Assembly: GCF_022346925.1 (NCBI RefSeq)
Contig: NZ_JAKRNJ010000001.1
Span: 186,001-250,000 of the forward strand
Reading direction: 5' to 3'
Source of the DNA: Microvirga sp. ACRRW
GTDB lineage: Bacteria > Pseudomonadota > Alphaproteobacteria > Rhizobiales > Beijerinckiaceae
DNA: 64,000 nt
In this document: positions 8,676-17,096 of the stretch, piece by piece
How positions within the stretch are numbered: position 1 is the stretch's first letter
Layout of the letters: each line of letters starts with the position of its first letter
The notes under the pieces: model-generated
What the model saw: the letters and a program-made list of their open reading frames with translations, nothing else
Database searches by the model: none
Told to the model about the DNA's origin: nothing
Program-made: the position numbers and the translations under genes

Positions 8676-8873
8676 TTAACCCTGCCTTCCTGAGAAAGCA
8701 GTCATTCTGCCGCGGATCAGTTCCTGTGTCGGTTGATCCTGCACAGCATTAGCCGATTGCTGGACGCCGGCCTTGTACACCAGCGGCCCTGCGACAATTC
8801 CCGCGACGAATGCAAATACGAGCATGACCAAAGCAACACGCCCATAAAGGGCAGCCAGATCCTTGGCGTTCAT
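8676..8873 (-). CDS. Small single-pass membrane protein, unknown function
   Basis: 65 residues: a short N-terminus (MNAKDLAALYGR), one hydrophobic helix at about 13-34 (VALVMLVFAFVAGIVAGPLVY) and a soluble tail. A good ribosome site (GAGGAGA) precedes the ATG. The protein probably sits in the inner membrane. No family is recognised. Confidence 0.6.
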   Translation of the reverse strand: MNAKDLAALYGRVALVMLVFAFVAGIVAGPLVYKAGVQQSANAVQDQPTQELIRGRMTAFSGRQG

Positions 8874-9211
8874 TGATTTCTCCTCGGACTGCTTCGCTTG
8901 AAGGAATCATAGGAGCCACCCCTGCTTCGGCCAAGGTCGTCGCCAGAATTTCAGCTGACACCAGGAAAGAATGTTATACGATTCAGAGGGCAAGCTACGG
9001 ATTCGAGCGGCATTTTTTAAATACTCGACGCAAAAAATACTTTTCCACAGCACGGTTAATGCGCGATATATTCTTATACATAGTTACATAGCGATAGTTA
9101 TATTGTCTCACGATTGTACGTTTTGCGACCTCTTCAAGGCAGCAATTGCCGCTTGCATCGCGAACCTTTCGCCTCAAGCCGGATTGGACAAGACACACGG
9201 AACTCGAATTG
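8874..9211. other. 338-base AT-rich intergenic region before selO
   Basis: This divergent gap between the small membrane protein gene and selO is markedly richer in A+T than its surroundings from about 8960 to 9110. It carries a 7-base direct repeat ATAGTTA at 9080-9086 and 9094-9100. An in-frame TTG at 9146 could extend selO, but the added residues do not resemble the family. No convincing gene or RNA is seen. Confidence 0.5.
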
Positions 9212-10633
9212 ATGCCCTTCTCTCCAGCGTATCGCCCCACAAGAAGCCACGAGACATTAGGGAGCGACTTTTATGATGTTGTCGCTTCAGCCCAATTTCC
9301 AATGCACCTCATGCGCTATCGAAACCAGCGCTGGGCAGCGCGCACGGGCCTCGAGAACTTGACGGACGAGGAATGGGTGAAGCACTTCGGCTTCTTCGAG
9401 CCCCTGCCCGGCAGCTTTGAAGAGCCTGTCGCGCTGCGCTATCACGGCCACCAATTCCGCACCTACAATCCCGATCTCGGCGACGGGCGCGGCTTCCTCT
9501 TCGCGCAGCTGCACGACATACGTGACGGCAGGTTGCTCGATCTTGGCACGAAGGGAAGTGGACAGACGCCATGGTCGCGCCATGCCGATGGGCGCCTAAC
9601 TCTTAAAGGCGGCATTCGCGAAATTCTAGCGACAGAGATGCTGGAAGCACTCGGCGTCGAAACATCGAAGTCGTTCAGCCTCATTGAAACCGGCGAGGAG
9701 TTGGAAAGAGGTGACGAGCCATCGCCGACACGCTCCTCCGTTCTCGTGCGCCTCAGCCATTCACATATCCGCATCGGGACGTTTCAGCGCCTGCTCTATC
9801 GCGACGAGACGGCCAATATCAGCAAGCTCCTCGACTACACGATTACAACCTACATGCCGGAGGTCTGGCGAGAGAATGAGGGAGAGCGAGCGGCGGCTTT
9901 CGTGGAGGAGGTTTGCCGACGCGTCGCGCGCATGGGTGCGCAATGGATGGCGGCCGGCTTCGTGCATGGCGTTCTCAATACAGACAACATCAATGTTACC
10001 GGAGAGAGCTTCGACTACGGCCCCTGGCGCTTTCTTCCGGCCTATGACCCTGCCTTCACGGCCGCGTATTTCGATGAGACCGGTCTCTATGCTTTCGGGC
10101 GCCAGCCAGACGCTCTTCTCTGGAATTTGTTTAGGCTCGCGGAATGCTTTCTGACTCTTGCCGATCAGAGCCGTCTTGAGGCATCGCTCGCGACGTTCGA
10201 GCCGGCCTTGCATCAGGAGTTTCCCGCAGCCCTCCTCCGCCGTCTCGGCCTGCAATCTCAAAGTTTAGAGATGAATGGGAGACTGGCCCGATCCTTATGG
10301 ACGTTCATGCACAGCACGAATGCCCCTTTCGAGCAGACATTCTTCGATTGGCATGGCGGCCTGAAGAGTCTTGGGCGCGCAAAACACAGCCCCTCTGCCG
10401 CGTTCTATACTCATTCTGCGTTTCAAGAATTCCGCGATACGCTCGAGAGCTTCGAGCCTCTGCCCGGCGTGAATCTCGAACATCCCTATTTCGCAAGTCC
10501 AGCACCCTGCACGATGCTGATCGATGAGGTGGAAGCTATATGGGAGCCGATCGCCAGCCGGGATGATTGGTCAGCCTTCAATTCCAAACTGAAAGACATC
10601 AGCACGATGTCTGAAGCAAGCTCGATCAATTAA
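9212..10633 (+). CDS. selO: SelO/YdiU-family protein adenylyltransferase
   Basis: 473 residues from ATG 9212. SelO proteins are pseudokinases that transfer AMP from ATP to protein Ser/Thr/Tyr. Family motifs are clear: [43 protein letters not shown], and the catalytic-loop equivalent HGVLNTDNINVTGESFDYGP. The C-terminal Cys/Sec motif of E. coli and eukaryotic SelO is missing; this protein ends without cysteine near the C-terminus. It converges with the tad lipoprotein gene with 4 bases between. A broken relative of its residues about 85-170 lies at 27300-27546. Confidence 0.88.
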   Translation: MPFSPAYRPTRSHETLGSDFYDVVASAQFPMHLMRYRNQRWAARTGLENLTDEEWVKHFGFFEPLPGSFEEPVALRYHGHQFRTYNPDLGDGRGFLFAQLHDIRDGRLLDLGTKGSGQTPWSRHADGRLTLKGGIREILATEMLEALGVETSKSFSLIETGEELERGDEPSPTRSSVLVRLSHSHIRIGTFQRLLYRDETANISKLLDYTITTYMPEVWRENEGERAAAFVEEVCRRVARMGAQWMAAGFVHGVLNTDNINVTGESFDYGPWRFLPAYDPAFTAAYFDETGLYAFGRQPDALLWNLFRLAECFLTLADQSRLEASLATFEPALHQEFPAALLRRLGLQSQSLEMNGRLARSLWTFMHSTNAPFEQTFFDWHGGLKSLGRAKHSPSAAFYTHSAFQEFRDTLESFEPLPGVNLEHPYFASPAPCTMLIDEVEAIWEPIASRDDWSAFNSKLKDISTMSEASSIN

Positions 10634-10637
10634 ATTA

Positions 10638-10961
10638 TCATTGTTGGGCAGCGACCGGGTTTCCCGTCTCGGCTGGAGCGCCGTTGCCCGTTCCACCCTG
10701 CGTGTTGCCCGTGCTGTAGCGTTGCATGACACGGGCCGTGCGCTGCCCGTCGCCTGGTATATGAGTGTTCATGACATAAGGCGGCCAAGGGTCAGCTGTA
10801 TGCACGACGCTATTCCAGGCCTGCGCTTCGCCTGCATGAAGAGTGATGGTGTCCCGGCGCTCCATGTAATCCACGCAACCTCCCAGCAGCGGGACGGATG
10901 CGCCAAGGAATGCAACAAGAGCAAGCCTATTCCTATTGCTTGACGATTTTTTTGACGGCAT
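10638..10961 (-). CDS. Putative lipoprotein linked to the Tad secretin
   Basis: 107 residues with a lipoprotein signal peptide; the lipobox is LLGGC, giving lipidation at Cys29. The rest reads VDYMERRDTITLHAGEAQAW, then DPWPPYVMNTHIPGDG, then a low-complexity Gly/Thr/Asn/Ala tail. It overlaps the 3' end of cpaC by 29 bases with a GGAAA ribosome site, so it is cotranscribed and likely translationally coupled. The position fits CpaD, the outer-membrane partner of CpaC, but it is about half the size of CpaD and I cannot show homology. It may be a CpaD substitute or a secretin pilotin-like protein. Confidence 0.7.
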   Translation of the reverse strand: MPSKKSSSNRNRLALVAFLGASVPLLGGCVDYMERRDTITLHAGEAQAWNSVVHTADPWPPYVMNTHIPGDGQRTARVMQRYSTGNTQGGTGNGAPAETGNPVAAQQ

Positions 10962-12438
10962 TGCGCTTTCCTGGCTTCAACTCGACGATGTGACCATAAG
11001 GGCCGATAACCCCTGCGCCCTCGGCGAAGCGATTCTGCATGTCCTTGTCGACCTCCATGGAACCGAGAAGGAAGAACTCCAGGTCGTTGCTGGGCTTCGT
11101 CGAGTCAAGTGGCGTGCGAAGGGGCTGCCCCGGCCGGCCGGGCTTCACGAGCCGCGGCGTCACGATGATGACAAGATCAGTCTCCTGCTCCTCGAAGGAG
11201 GAAGAGCTGAAGAGTGCGCCGATGATGGGAAGAGAACCGAGCCACGGCACTTGCTCTCGGTTCTTGGAGTGAACGCTTTGCAAGAGGCCTGCCATCGCGA
11301 AGCTTTGGCCGTCACGAATTTCGAGGGAAGTGCTTGCGCGCCGAGTGATGAATCCTGGGATGGAGATCGGGCCCGTGCTCACGCGGATCGACTCGTCGAC
11401 CTGGCTGACCTCCGGTTCGAGCTTGAGATTGATGATGCCGTTCTCGAGCACGGTCGGGGTGAAATTCAGGCGAACGCCATATTCCTTGTAGGTGACGGTA
11501 ATCTGATTGTCTTGAGCCGAAACAGGAATGGGAACCTCGCCGCCGGCCAGGAAGCTCGCCTTTTCTCCTGAAAGCGCGATCAGATTGGGCTCGGCCAAGC
11601 GGCGCGCAAGACCCTTTTCCTCCAACGCTTGAACAAGGATATCCGCGCTGATGCCGCCGCCAAGGAAATTTGCAACCACTGTGCCGAATGGCGTTCCGCC
11701 GCTTGCCAGCAGCGGATTGTATGTGATGCCGGACGTCCCCGTTCGCGGAGGAGTGAAGTTTCCAAGCGCGACGCCACGCCCGGACGTATCGCCGGCACGA
11801 CGTCCAAACCAGCTGATGCCGAGTTCGCGGCCGGCGCTGCGATTTGCTTCGATAAAGCGGACTTCAAGCATGACTTGCTGACCGCCCGTCACACGCAAAG
11901 CATTGATAACGCCATCCGAGCCATATTGCTCAGCGATCTCCAATGCCTTGCGAAGGGCGATGCCATCCGGCACCGTTCCGCTCAGGCGGAGCCGCCCATT
12001 GATTGTTTCCACGCGAATATTGGCTTGCGGAATGGTTTCCTGAATGGTTGCCGCAAGATCCGGCGTGTCGGCGCCGACCTCCACATTGACCGTTCCCAGC
12101 AATGAATCGTCAGTGCCGTAAACGGCAACATTCGTCCGCCCTTGCGCCTTGCCGAGCATATAGAACGAGTTCGTGGTGAGCGGGACGGCTGTTGCGATAT
12201 CGGGATTTCCAACTACGACACGGCCGACATCCGCAGCTGTCCGAGTGGTTAGGAACTGTCCTTGGACGATATTGATGTCGCCAATTGCGCGCCCCTTGTT
12301 GAAGCGCAGCATTCTTTCCTGGGCCTGAACCGCAGAAACTGTGCCGACAAATGCAATCATGAAGGCGAATACTGCGAGAGCTGGCCCGACCTTGCTCAGC
12401 ACCACGCAGCAGCGTGCCGGATCAAACTTCAATCGCAT
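10933..12438 (-). CDS. cpaC: Flp/Tad pilus outer-membrane secretin CpaC (RcpA)
   Basis: 501 residues. A long hydrophobic signal region (about 15-40, cleavage near VQAQE) is followed by the pilus N-domain (VGNPDIATAVPLTTNSFYMLGKAQG), a BON-like segment (about 110-180) and the C-terminal secretin domain with AEPNLIALSGEKASFLAGGE and EKG.ARRL motifs. Secretins form the outer-membrane ring through which Flp pili leave. In most tad loci cpaC lies between cpaB and cpaE; here it is on the opposite strand and outside that block, followed by a small lipoprotein gene. A copy of the tad-locus motif lies 56-78 bases upstream in the same orientation. Confidence 0.92.
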   Translation of the reverse strand: MRLKFDPARCCVVLSKVGPALAVFAFMIAFVGTVSAVQAQERMLRFNKGRAIGDINIVQGQFLTTRTAADVGRVVVGNPDIATAVPLTTNSFYMLGKAQGRTNVAVYGTDDSLLGTVNVEVGADTPDLAATIQETIPQANIRVETINGRLRLSGTVPDGIALRKALEIAEQYGSDGVINALRVTGGQQVMLEVRFIEANRSAGRELGISWFGRRAGDTSGRGVALGNFTPPRTGTSGITYNPLLASGGTPFGTVVANFLGGGISADILVQALEEKGLARRLAEPNLIALSGEKASFLAGGEVPIPVSAQDNQITVTYKEYGVRLNFTPTVLENGIINLKLEPEVSQVDESIRVSTGPISIPGFITRRASTSLEIRDGQSFAMAGLLQSVHSKNREQVPWLGSLPIIGALFSSSSFEEQETDLVIIVTPRLVKPGRPGQPLRTPLDSTKPSNDLEFFLLGSMEVDKDMQNRFAEGAGVIGPYGHIVELKPGKRNAVKKIVKQ

Positions 12439-12493
12439 TTCTGAAAACCGCCCCCGAAAAGTTATATTGTTCTAATTTACCTCGCTTGGCGAA

Positions 12494-12516
12494 GTCTAGC
12501 CTTCCAAAGGGCCTAG
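12494..12516 (-). promoter_or_regulatory. Tad-locus motif copy upstream of cpaC
   Basis: Read on the minus strand it begins CTAGGCCCTTTGG and continues AAGGCTAGAC. It shares the core YTAGGCCNTTTGG with the copy upstream of flp. The plus-strand segment 12496-12516 is itself nearly palindromic (CTAGCC...GGCCTAG). It lies 56-78 bases before the cpaC ATG. Confidence 0.5.
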
Positions 12517-12569
12517 AACTCTTCAAGCTGTGAGCCTTCGCAGTTAAAGGTGGGTAAAGAAAAGGCGGC

Positions 12570-12592
12570 CTAGTCCATCTGGTCTATCGGCC
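12570..12592 (+). promoter_or_regulatory. Tad-locus motif copy upstream of tadD
   Basis: Reads CTAGTCCATCTGG, then TCTATCGGCC. The first 13 bases differ from the flp-proximal copy (CTAGGCCATCAGG) at two positions; the right half is degenerate. It faces tadD, 132-154 bases before its ATG. Confidence 0.4.
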
Positions 12593-12723
12593 ACTTACCG
12601 CTAGAAGTTGCAGTATCTGCAAGCAATTGTCCGAAGCATGTCTTGCGAGAGCGGGCAAACCACTGCTACATCGATGCAATGAATCGCTAGTATGCGGCAG
12701 AAAATAAGCCTAGGGGGCTGACA

Positions 12724-13239
12724 ATGAGAGTACTTGAACGCAAGCTGGCAGCGGTTCTACTAGGCTGTGCGCTCCCTGTGCTGGCCGCATGCAATAGCAC
12801 GGGTCTCTCCAGCTTCGGGAACAGCGTCACCGAGCTTGAACTGCCCGCCTCCGTCGAGACCTATCCCGACAGCGAGGTCTTCAAGGTTGCAAAGGTACAA
12901 TTCTCCGAAGGCAATTACGGCCATGCCGCACGCTATTACGAGCGCTCCGTTGAGATCGAGCCCAATAACGGAGAGGCTTGGCTGGGTCTCGCAGCTTCGT
13001 ACGACCGCGTGCGCCGTTTCGATTTGGCGGATCGCGCCTATCGCGAGGCAGGACGCCTCGTTGGAGACCGGGCCGAGTATTACAACAATATCGGCTATTC
13101 GTATCTTCTGCGCGGCGATGTAGTGAAAGCCCGCAGCAGTTTCCTGAAGGCGCATGAACTCGATCCGACGAACGTCACGGTCAACAACAACCTGGATCTC
13201 CTGCGCGACAATATCTCCCGACCCAGGAAGACCAGCTAA
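12724..13239 (+). CDS. tadD: TPR lipoprotein TadD
   Basis: 171 residues. A signal peptide ends in the lipobox VLAAC (lipidated Cys22). Three tetratricopeptide repeats follow, such as AARYYERSVEIEPNNGEAWLG and YNNIGYSYLLRGDVVKARSS. TadD is a periplasmic or outer-membrane-attached TPR lipoprotein needed for assembly of the Tad secretin. It is divergent from cpaC across a 285-base region that carries two motif copies, one per direction. Confidence 0.85.
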   Translation: MRVLERKLAAVLLGCALPVLAACNSTGLSSFGNSVTELELPASVETYPDSEVFKVAKVQFSEGNYGHAARYYERSVEIEPNNGEAWLGLAASYDRVRRFDLADRAYREAGRLVGDRAEYYNNIGYSYLLRGDVVKARSSFLKAHELDPTNVTVNNNLDLLRDNISRPRKTS

Positions 13240-13343
13240 ATCAGCGAAGCAGCCTCCCCTTTCAATGAGACAATAGCGGGCCTGCGATGTGCCGCTCGTG
13301 AAAATGCGCGACCTTCAATCCCCTGGAAGCGCATTCTGCATTC

Positions 13344-13365
13344 TTAGGCCGTTTGGCTGAATGAC
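13344..13365 (+). promoter_or_regulatory. Tad-locus motif, distal copy upstream of flp
   Basis: Begins TTAGGCCGTTTGGCTGAAT and ends GAC. It lies 36 bases upstream of a second copy in the same orientation, which would place both on nearly the same DNA face. Confidence 0.6.
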
Positions 13366-13379
13366 GCCTCGCAAAAGCT

Positions 13380-13402
13380 CTAGGCCATCAGGCTGAATAG
13401 AC
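13380..13402 (+). promoter_or_regulatory. Tad-locus motif, proximal copy upstream of flp
   Basis: Begins CTAGGCCATCAGGCTGAAT and ends AGAC. It is the best match between the flp and cpaF regions (compare 18085-18107). It ends 107 bases before the flp ATG. Confidence 0.6.
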
Positions 13403-13459
13403 CAGCTTACGAAAAAGTTCTTTGAATGTTTGTAACACAGCCGAGAGGGCTTGTGGGGG

Positions 13460-13478
13460 GTCGCATCGAAAGTGCGAC
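13460..13478 (+). other. Leader stem-loop before flp
   Basis: GTCGCA (13460-13465) pairs with TGCGAC (13473-13478) around a 7-base loop, 31 bases before the flp ATG. If it lies within the transcript, it could stabilise an abundant pilin mRNA. Confidence 0.35.
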
Positions 13479-13509
13479 AGGCCAGTCTAACAAACCAAGG
13501 AACGAAACC

Positions 13510-13716
13510 ATGAAGTCTCTCCTGAAGCGCTTCTCGAAGAACGAGTCCGGCGCAACCGCTATCGAATACGGTCTAATTGCAGCTCTGATCGCAGTTACCA
13601 TCATCGGTATGGTGACGCTGGCAGGCGGCGAACTGAAGGATACATTCGACACTGTCCAGCAGAAGCTCGCAGCAGCCAACACGGCAGCTGGCACCGGCAC
13701 CACCACCCCTCCGTAA
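13510..13716 (+). CDS. flp: Flp-family type IVb major pilin
   Basis: 68 residues from ATG 13510, with AAGGAACG as ribosome site. A short basic leader (MKSLLKRFSKNESG) precedes the Flp motif: cleavage after Gly14 leaves ATAIEYGLIAALIAV, with the conserved Glu-Tyr pair at +5/+6. One hydrophobic helix polymerises the pilus, and the Gly/Thr/Pro tail is typical of exposed Flp ends. The peptidase CpaA encoded next should process it. It stands alone between two motif copies upstream and a strong stem-loop downstream, consistent with high separate expression. Confidence 0.93.
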   Translation: MKSLLKRFSKNESGATAIEYGLIAALIAVTIIGMVTLAGGELKDTFDTVQQKLAAANTAAGTGTTTPP

Positions 13717-13745
13717 CAGCCGGCTCTCTACGTAGTCGCGAATCT

Positions 13746-13771
13746 AGCGGAGGGGCAATTTCCCCTCCGCT
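13746..13771 (+). terminator. Strong stem-loop after flp
   Basis: AGCGGAGGGG (13746-13755) and CCCCTCCGCT (13762-13771) form a perfect 10-bp stem with loop CAATTT, 30 bases after the flp stop. No T-run follows immediately, so it is likely a partial terminator or processing barrier that lets pilin mRNA exceed cpaA mRNA. Confidence 0.65.
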
Positions 13772-13823
13772 ACAGTCTAAAAAATTTATCAGTTCATTGC
13801 CCTAAACGTTCTTGAGGACATTC

Positions 13824-14339
13824 ATGACGATCTCGGCTGTAGCAGCGCTCACCGCTAGCCTCTGCTTCGCTGCAGCGACGATCTGGGCAGGCCTGATGGA
13901 TCTCGCCACCATGAAGATCCGCAATGAGCTCGTTCTCTTTCTTCTAGCCATTTATGCCGCGCTGGCTCCCCTTGCGGGGTTCGGCGCATTGCAAATCGGC
14001 CTGAGCGCCGCTGTCGCATTCGCTGCTCTTGTCTGCACTTTCATCCTCTTCGCCCTGCGATGGATCGGCGGGGGTGACGCCAAGCTCATCTCAGTCGTCA
14101 TTCTCTGGCTCGGCGCCGAACACGTTCTCCCTTACGTTCTGTACATGGCGATCATCGGGGGCGTCCTCGCACTCATCCTCCTTCGCTTTCGCGCGATGCC
14201 GCTTCCTGCCTTCTGCAGCGGCATGCCCTGGGTCCAGAGGCTCCACGCAAAGGAAACAGGTGTCCCCTACGGCGTCGCCATTGCGGCAGCGGCTCTCTTC
14301 ATTTTCCCGAGCACGCCTTGGATAAAGATGCTGTCATGA
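13824..14339 (+). CDS. cpaA: Prepilin peptidase CpaA (TadV)
   Basis: 171 residues from ATG 13824 (GAGGA ribosome site). A TTG at 13812 is a poorer start. It is a polytopic membrane aspartyl peptidase of the small A24 group, without the methyltransferase domain. The catalytic aspartates are in GLMDLATMKIRN (first helix end) and RWIGGGDAKL. It cleaves the leader of Flp and of TadE-type pseudopilins on the cytoplasmic face of the membrane. Gene order flp-cpaA-cpaB matches other alphaproteobacteria. Confidence 0.9.
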   Translation: MTISAVAALTASLCFAAATIWAGLMDLATMKIRNELVLFLLAIYAALAPLAGFGALQIGLSAAVAFAALVCTFILFALRWIGGGDAKLISVVILWLGAEHVLPYVLYMAIIGGVLALILLRFRAMPLPAFCSGMPWVQRLHAKETGVPYGVAIAAAALFIFPSTPWIKMLS

Positions 14340-14400
14340 AGCAGATCGCCATCGAAGTGAAAACAACGATTGCCTTCGAAGCAACAGGAGGCCTTTAACG

Positions 14401-15162
14401 ATGCTGCGCATTATCATTCTGGTCATCGCCATTACCGCCGGCAGCCTCGCCGGCTGGCTTGCTTTATCGATGCGGCCGGGAGTGGCCGTCACAACCGCGC
14501 CAGCCTCCGCGCCGCAGGTTGCCATGATCGACGTTCTGGTCGCTTCATCGGATTTGGGCCAAGGGCAGACCCTGAACGACAAGGCACTTCGGTGGCAGCC
14601 CTGGCCGGCCACCGCAGTCAGCCCTGGATTCATCACCCGCTCTGCACAGCCTGAAGCGGTGAAGACCCTAGCGGGCGCCATGGTACGCATGCAGTTCGTT
14701 TCGGGCGAGCCGATCCGCGAAGACAAGCTGTCACGCGGCTCCAATCTTCTTGCATCCCTGCTCACCCCCGGCAAACGTGCGGTCGCCATTCGTGTGTCGG
14801 TCGAAAGCACCGCTGGCGGCTTCATCCTGCCGAACGATCGCGTGGACGTGCTTCAGACGGTCGCGCGCCCTGGCCCGAACCAGACCGACAATCTCAGCCG
14901 GACGATCCTGACCAACATTCGCGTCCTGGCTGTGGACCAGAAGGTGGAAGAAGCGAAAGGCCAGGCTGCGACCGTGGGCAAGACAGCGACTCTCGAGCTC
15001 AGCCCATCGCAGGCTGAAGCCATTGCGTCCGGGCAAGCAAGCGGCCTTCTCTCGCTCTCGCTCCGCTCCGTTGCCGATAACGGCGAGGAACCCGTTTTGC
15101 GACCGGAGAGCGCATCCGTCCGCATCCTCCGCGCGGGCCAAAGCGAAGTCGTGAAGTTCTAG
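14401..15162 (+). CDS. cpaB: Flp pilus assembly protein CpaB (RcpC)
   Basis: 253 residues. One N-terminal membrane anchor (about 2-22) is followed by an SAF-like domain (IDVLVASSDLGQGQTLNDKALRWQPWP) and the RcpC domain (GKRAVAIRVSVESTAGGFILPNDRVDVLQT). CpaB acts in the periplasm and helps stabilise the CpaC secretin. AGGAGG precedes the ATG by about 10 bases. The 61-base gap after cpaA holds no clear signal. Confidence 0.9.
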   Translation: MLRIIILVIAITAGSLAGWLALSMRPGVAVTTAPASAPQVAMIDVLVASSDLGQGQTLNDKALRWQPWPATAVSPGFITRSAQPEAVKTLAGAMVRMQFVSGEPIREDKLSRGSNLLASLLTPGKRAVAIRVSVESTAGGFILPNDRVDVLQTVARPGPNQTDNLSRTILTNIRVLAVDQKVEEAKGQAATVGKTATLELSPSQAEAIASGQASGLLSLSLRSVADNGEEPVLRPESASVRILRAGQSEVVKF

Positions 15163-15174
15163 ATATGCGAAGCG

Positions 15175-16536
15175 GTGAACTTTCCGCAGGACCGACCCTT
15201 AATGACAGGCCTGACCTTCAACATGGCAGATAATCTCTCTCGGCAGATCGCAGAAACGGACGTGCGTCTCGCTTCCTCTCCTGAGGCTATTTCTGCACAT
15301 GCCCGCGAAACGGTGCGGATTCCAAGGATTGTCATCGAAGCCTTCTGCGACACAGCGGAGATTGCAGCAACCATCGAGAATTCGGCTCGAGACCGCCTTA
15401 TGGCCCGCACCCGCGTCATGGTGCGGATGGGCGGAATTGCAGCAGCTATCGCGCATTTCCAGAACGCCCCTACCCCAAATCTCGTAATCATCGAGAGCCG
15501 TTCTGCAGATGATCTCAATCTTGCCGATCTCGACCGGCTTGCGGAAGTCTGCGATCCGGGAACCCGCGTCATGGTCATCGGCCGTGCCAACGACATCGTA
15601 TTCTATCGCGATCTGATGAAACGGGGGGTCAGCGATTATCTTCTGGCTCCTATCACGCCTGTTTCCCTGATCACCTCCATTTCAGGCGTTTACGGCGAAA
15701 CCAATTCGGGCAAGCTGGGACATACCTATGCCTTCATGGGTGCCAAGGGTGGCGTCGGATCGTCCACCATCGCCCACAACATCGCATGGACGATTGCCCG
15801 GCAGCAGCAATCCGATGTTGTCGTTGCAGATCTCGACCTCCCCTTTGGCACAGCGAGCCTGGACTTCAACCTCGATACAGGACCTGGCCTTGCAGAGGCC
15901 ATCCAGGACACGAGCCGCCTCGACGAGGTGCTGCTAGACCGCCTGCTGACCAAGTGCGGCGACCATCTGAGCCTATTGTCCGCGCCTACCGACCTCGAGA
16001 AATCCTATGATCTTGGACAGAGCGAGCTTGAGGCGCTGATCGAGGTTGCGCAGTCAAGCATTCCTTTTACGATCCTGGACATGCCGCATATGTGGACCTC
16101 TTGGTCGAAAAGCATGCTGACCGCGGCAGATGAAATCATCATCACGGCCGCTCCTGATCTCGCCAACCTTCGCAATGCCAAGAATATGATTGGTGTACTG
16201 AGGCAGGCTCGCCCACATGATCCTCCACCGAAGCTGATCCTGAATCAGGTTGGAATGCCAAAGCGGCCCGAGATCAAGCCGAAGGATTTCGCCAAAGCAG
16301 TGCAACTCGAGCCGATGGCCTGCATACCTTTTGACGCGCACCTGTTTGGAACCGCGGCCAGCAAAGGTCAGATGGCTGCCGAGGTTTCCTCCAAGGGCGC
16401 TGCGCAAAAATCATTCCAGGAGATCGCGGATCTTCTCACGGGTAGAAAGGACACGAAGAATGCACGCAGGAAGGCGCTCGATCTGAGTGCACTCTTCGGC
16501 AGGACGAAGCGCAAGCCCGCCTCTGCGGGGCAGTAA
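15175..16536 (+). CDS. cpaE: Pilus localisation ATPase CpaE (TadZ)
   Basis: About 453 residues from GTG 15175; ATG at 15202 (MTGLTFNMADN) is an alternative. An atypical receiver-like domain (about 45-175) is followed by a MinD/ParA-type ATPase with the deviant Walker A AKGGVGSST near residue 190 and VVADLDLPFGTASLDFN. TadZ/CpaE proteins place the Tad machine at the cell pole. The tail is basic (RTKRKPASAGQ). It lies 12 bases after cpaB. Confidence 0.9.
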   Translation: MNFPQDRPLMTGLTFNMADNLSRQIAETDVRLASSPEAISAHARETVRIPRIVIEAFCDTAEIAATIENSARDRLMARTRVMVRMGGIAAAIAHFQNAPTPNLVIIESRSADDLNLADLDRLAEVCDPGTRVMVIGRANDIVFYRDLMKRGVSDYLLAPITPVSLITSISGVYGETNSGKLGHTYAFMGAKGGVGSSTIAHNIAWTIARQQQSDVVVADLDLPFGTASLDFNLDTGPGLAEAIQDTSRLDEVLLDRLLTKCGDHLSLLSAPTDLEKSYDLGQSELEALIEVAQSSIPFTILDMPHMWTSWSKSMLTAADEIIITAAPDLANLRNAKNMIGVLRQARPHDPPPKLILNQVGMPKRPEIKPKDFAKAVQLEPMACIPFDAHLFGTAASKGQMAAEVSSKGAAQKSFQEIADLLTGRKDTKNARRKALDLSALFGRTKRKPASAGQ

Positions 16537-16565
16537 GTCAGGCCACGGCAGTGCGACAACAGGCG

Positions 16566-17096
16566 ATGCTCACGATGACCGGAAGAGTAATCGCAGGCTC
16601 CAGGTTCGGACGCCTCCGGCGTCCGATCGCTGCATTCAGGCGCGGCGAAAGCGGTGTCTCAGCCCTTGAGTTCAGTCTTTTCGCCCCAATTCTGCTGCTC
16701 GGCTTCGTAGCGGTTGCCGACCTTGCCTTTCTCGCTCAGCAGAAGATGTCGGTGGATCATGTCCTGCGGGCTGGAGCTCAAGAGGCTATGGAGGACAAAT
16801 CGACAAGCTCAACGGCTCCTGAGGTGACGAAAGTTTTGAACCTCATGGCGGCTGAAGGATTTGCTGTCGGCAGTGCGACATCGATAGGCGGCAAGCCGCC
16901 TCTTATGATAAGCGCCTCGCGTTATTGCGTGTGCCCAGACAATGTGAGTGGCCCTCACCTTCCCACCTGCACGACACTCTGCACGGGTGAGAAACTCCCT
17001 GTCGCCTTTTACAGGATCACGGCCGAAAGCAGAGCCACCAACATGATCCTGCCGCCGACAACTTTGAAGTCGGAGATTCAGGTTCAAGTCCGATGA
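16566..17096 (+). CDS. TadE-like pseudopilin
   Basis: About 176 residues from ATG 16566; GTG 16551 and ATG 16575 are alternatives and no ribosome site decides. A basic leader (FRRGESG) and the hydrophobic stretch VSALEFSLFAPILLLGFVAVADLAFL form a TadE-type class III signal with Glu five residues after the cleavage glycine. The C-terminal half has four cysteines (CVCPDN, CTTLC) and is probably disulfide-linked outside the membrane. TadE and TadF are minor pseudopilins processed by CpaA. It overlaps the next gene by 4 bases. Confidence 0.82.
   Translation: MLTMTGRVIAGSRFGRLRRPIAAFRRGESGVSALEFSLFAPILLLGFVAVADLAFLAQQKMSVDHVLRAGAQEAMEDKSTSSTAPEVTKVLNLMAAEGFAVGSATSIGGKPPLMISASRYCVCPDNVSGPHLPTCTTLCTGEKLPVAFYRITAESRATNMILPPTTLKSEIQVQVR

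Noticed and set aside
9146-9211. TTG start that would extend SelO by 22 residues
   Set aside because: Added residues are not SelO-like and no good ribosome site is present.
17060-17096. GGTTCAAGTCCG resembling a tRNA T-arm
   Set aside because: It lies inside the TadE-like coding sequence, with no matching tRNA arms around it.
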